A DNA stretch of 64,000 bases from Karalla daura (Eukaryota > Chordata > Actinopteri > Chaetodontiformes > Leiognathidae). Positions 50,347 to 64,000 of this stretch are shown here, piece by piece (positions within the stretch are counted from its first letter, which is position 1; each line of letters begins with the position of its first letter). A model generated the notes under the pieces. That model saw nothing but the letters and a program-made list of their open reading frames with translations, did no database searches and was not told the DNA's origin. Location: the NCBI GenBank assembly GCA_029224185.1, contig CM055189.1, positions 22,620,055-22,684,054 on the forward strand, written 5' to 3'. A program made the position numbers and the translations under genes.

Positions 50347-50984
50347 GTAAAACGTCCGTCTTTGTCCTTGTGTAACCGGCGATTAAACAGCAGCGTGAGA
50401 CTTCCTTACGGCGTCACTCAGCGCGTGTATTAGTGTGGGTTTAAGCGAGAGGCGATGCTGTAGCTTGCTAAGGTTAATTAGCTAGCTGTCAGTGTGAAGG
50501 CTAGTGTCGGTCACCAAGTCGTCTGCCTAGTTGAGGTTACCGTCATCTCTCTGGACCGATGCGTGCTATAATGTCAGATCTATTCGGGGTGTTCATCATG
50601 TGTGATGTGCACGGCGCAGACCCGGGCCACTCCTCTTCACTCCACGCAGCAGCGAGCTAACGTAACCTTACATTAATGTGCATACGTGATGAGGAGGGTC
50701 CAGGTGCAGCCCAGAGACTCAGCCCAGTCCTCGGGACTCACGTTAACACATCCTCGATGCGTTTTCTGCCGATCACCCTCACCCTGCACTGCATTAATAA
50801 ACCCGCACTGGAACTGTTCTCCCTCATTCATTAGAATTATACACCCCTCGGGCAGAGGGTGTGTGCACATATGATAGTGTTATGCTTAGTTTTTACCTAA
50901 ACAACAACCAATGTGACACCATCACAACCATCCTTGTGATGGAGTATGTGTGTAAGTGGATGTATACACCTCTAACCAAGTCAC

Positions 50985-51130
50985 ATCCAGCCATTTACAC
51001 ACATTCACACGCACACATAGATGACGCAGCACCAGGATCTTCATTCTACCTGTAGGCTGCAGGAGGCTGGGATCGAACCATCTTCTGATTTCATCTAAAC
51101 TAGGAAATGACTGCTTCTTTCACCTCCTCA
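50985..51130. mobile_element. Truncated tRNA-derived SINE-like fragment
   Basis: ccatttacacacattcacac, then gctgggatcgaacc and a degraded ...tttcacctcctcaaggtggg end, match the theme of the widespread percomorph SINE (cattcacacacattcacac, gggatcgaacc, ctctacctcctgagcc). Central part deleted. In herc3 intron 1. Confidence 0.55.
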
Positions 51131-51823
51131 AGGTGGGGTTAACTGAAGGTTTTTTTTGTTAGCTAGCTGAGTCTAGATTCAGACTGGATTCTGGTTGTTA
51201 AAACGGAGATACAGTGGTATGATAGTGATTGAAATGTAGGTGTGGTGAACTGCGTTATGAGTTTATCAGGTGCCTCAGCTGCTTCCACAGCCCCCCTCCT
51301 TGTGACTTCTACCACTTTTGTACAGAATCCTTGATAAAGAGAGTCCTTGATAAAAAAAAAAGCATTATGGACAAAGAATCGGGTCCTTTTATCTTGCCGT
51401 CATTCACAGGCATGTGTTTATTACCCTTGAATAACACACGCGTGTGTTACATGTGGATCGGATCGTTTGGAGCTGTTTAAGCCGGGATTACACTGACAGG
51501 GTTTATTTAAATACACTGCCTGTTCCTCCTCTGTCATGTCTCTCCCATCACTCTCACACACAGCCACGCCCACCTCTAAACCCATCATTACTTTATTCTT
51601 AAGAAAAAAAAAAAAAAAGCATCAGTAGTTCCCTCATGGAGCACAGTGTTCTCATAAAGATGACTTATACGTTGTCATGTCTGGGCTTTCTTCCAGGGTT
51701 GGAAATGACATGAAGAGGAGAAAGCGAGGCTGCTCTCAAGCCTGATCGTCCGTTTTCCTCCATCTGGCCGTCACTCTCCCTGCCTTTTCCGCTTGGTGCT
51801 CGGCTCCCGTTCCCCTCGCCGTC

Positions 51824-63895
<12,072 letters not shown>

Positions 63896-64000
63896 GTAAG
63901 CCTCTAATTACCTCATTGCTCCATCTGCATGACAGCTTAATTCTCACGCTCTCATCCATCGAACGCCTCGTAAACGCTGTAATAATGCGCTGCTTGTTCC

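Overview
This is eukaryotic nuclear DNA from a ray-finned fish, most likely a spiny-rayed (percomorph) teleost. The evidence is compact multi-exon genes with mostly 80-2000 bp GT-AG introns, vertebrate protein families at near full length, long CA/GT, GATA and ATCT microsatellites, and fragments of teleost-type SINE/LINE sequence. There are no operons, CRISPR arrays, bacterial genes or recognisable viral genes.

Six protein-coding genes can be read exon by exon, with reading phase preserved across every junction. Left to right they are uso1 (minus; vesicle tether p115; 3.5-13.8 kb), g3bp2 (minus; stress-granule RNA-binding protein; 18.5-21.7 kb), pkd2 (plus; polycystin-2 channel; 26.0-31.3 kb), abcg2 (minus; ABC half-transporter; 32.8-39.6 kb), ppm1k (minus; mitochondrial PP2C phosphatase; 43.6-47.1 kb) and herc3 (plus; RCC1-HECT ubiquitin ligase; 51.8 kb to the right edge, with its catalytic C-terminus cut off by the window). 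The leftmost 2.8 kb is non-coding or unresolved. It holds a CA array, a GC-rich trinucleotide-repeat segment that could be the first exon of a leftward gene, and a strong CTCF-like motif.

The genes do not form one pathway; the grouping is conserved synteny. uso1-g3bp2 match human 4q21.1, and pkd2-abcg2-ppm1k-herc3 match human 4q22.1 in order and relative orientation. The two blocks abut here across a repeat-bearing gap at about 23.7-25.5 kb. pkd2 and abcg2 converge on a gap of about 0.75 kb. ppm1k and herc3 are divergent, with separate promoters about 2 kb apart.

The least expected features are in splicing and regulation. uso1 carries a U12-type (minor spliceosome) intron and three in-frame microexons of 12, 21 and 21 nt. 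g3bp2 has a 60-nt in-frame candidate cassette exon. pkd2 has stacked uORFs, the ppm1k promoter has four CCAAT boxes, and the ppm1k 3' UTR contains a short telomeric (TTAGGG) array. I found no novel multi-gene system. Exon limits, phases and residue numbers were worked out by hand from the sequence. Family and human comparisons are from general knowledge and were not aligned by software.
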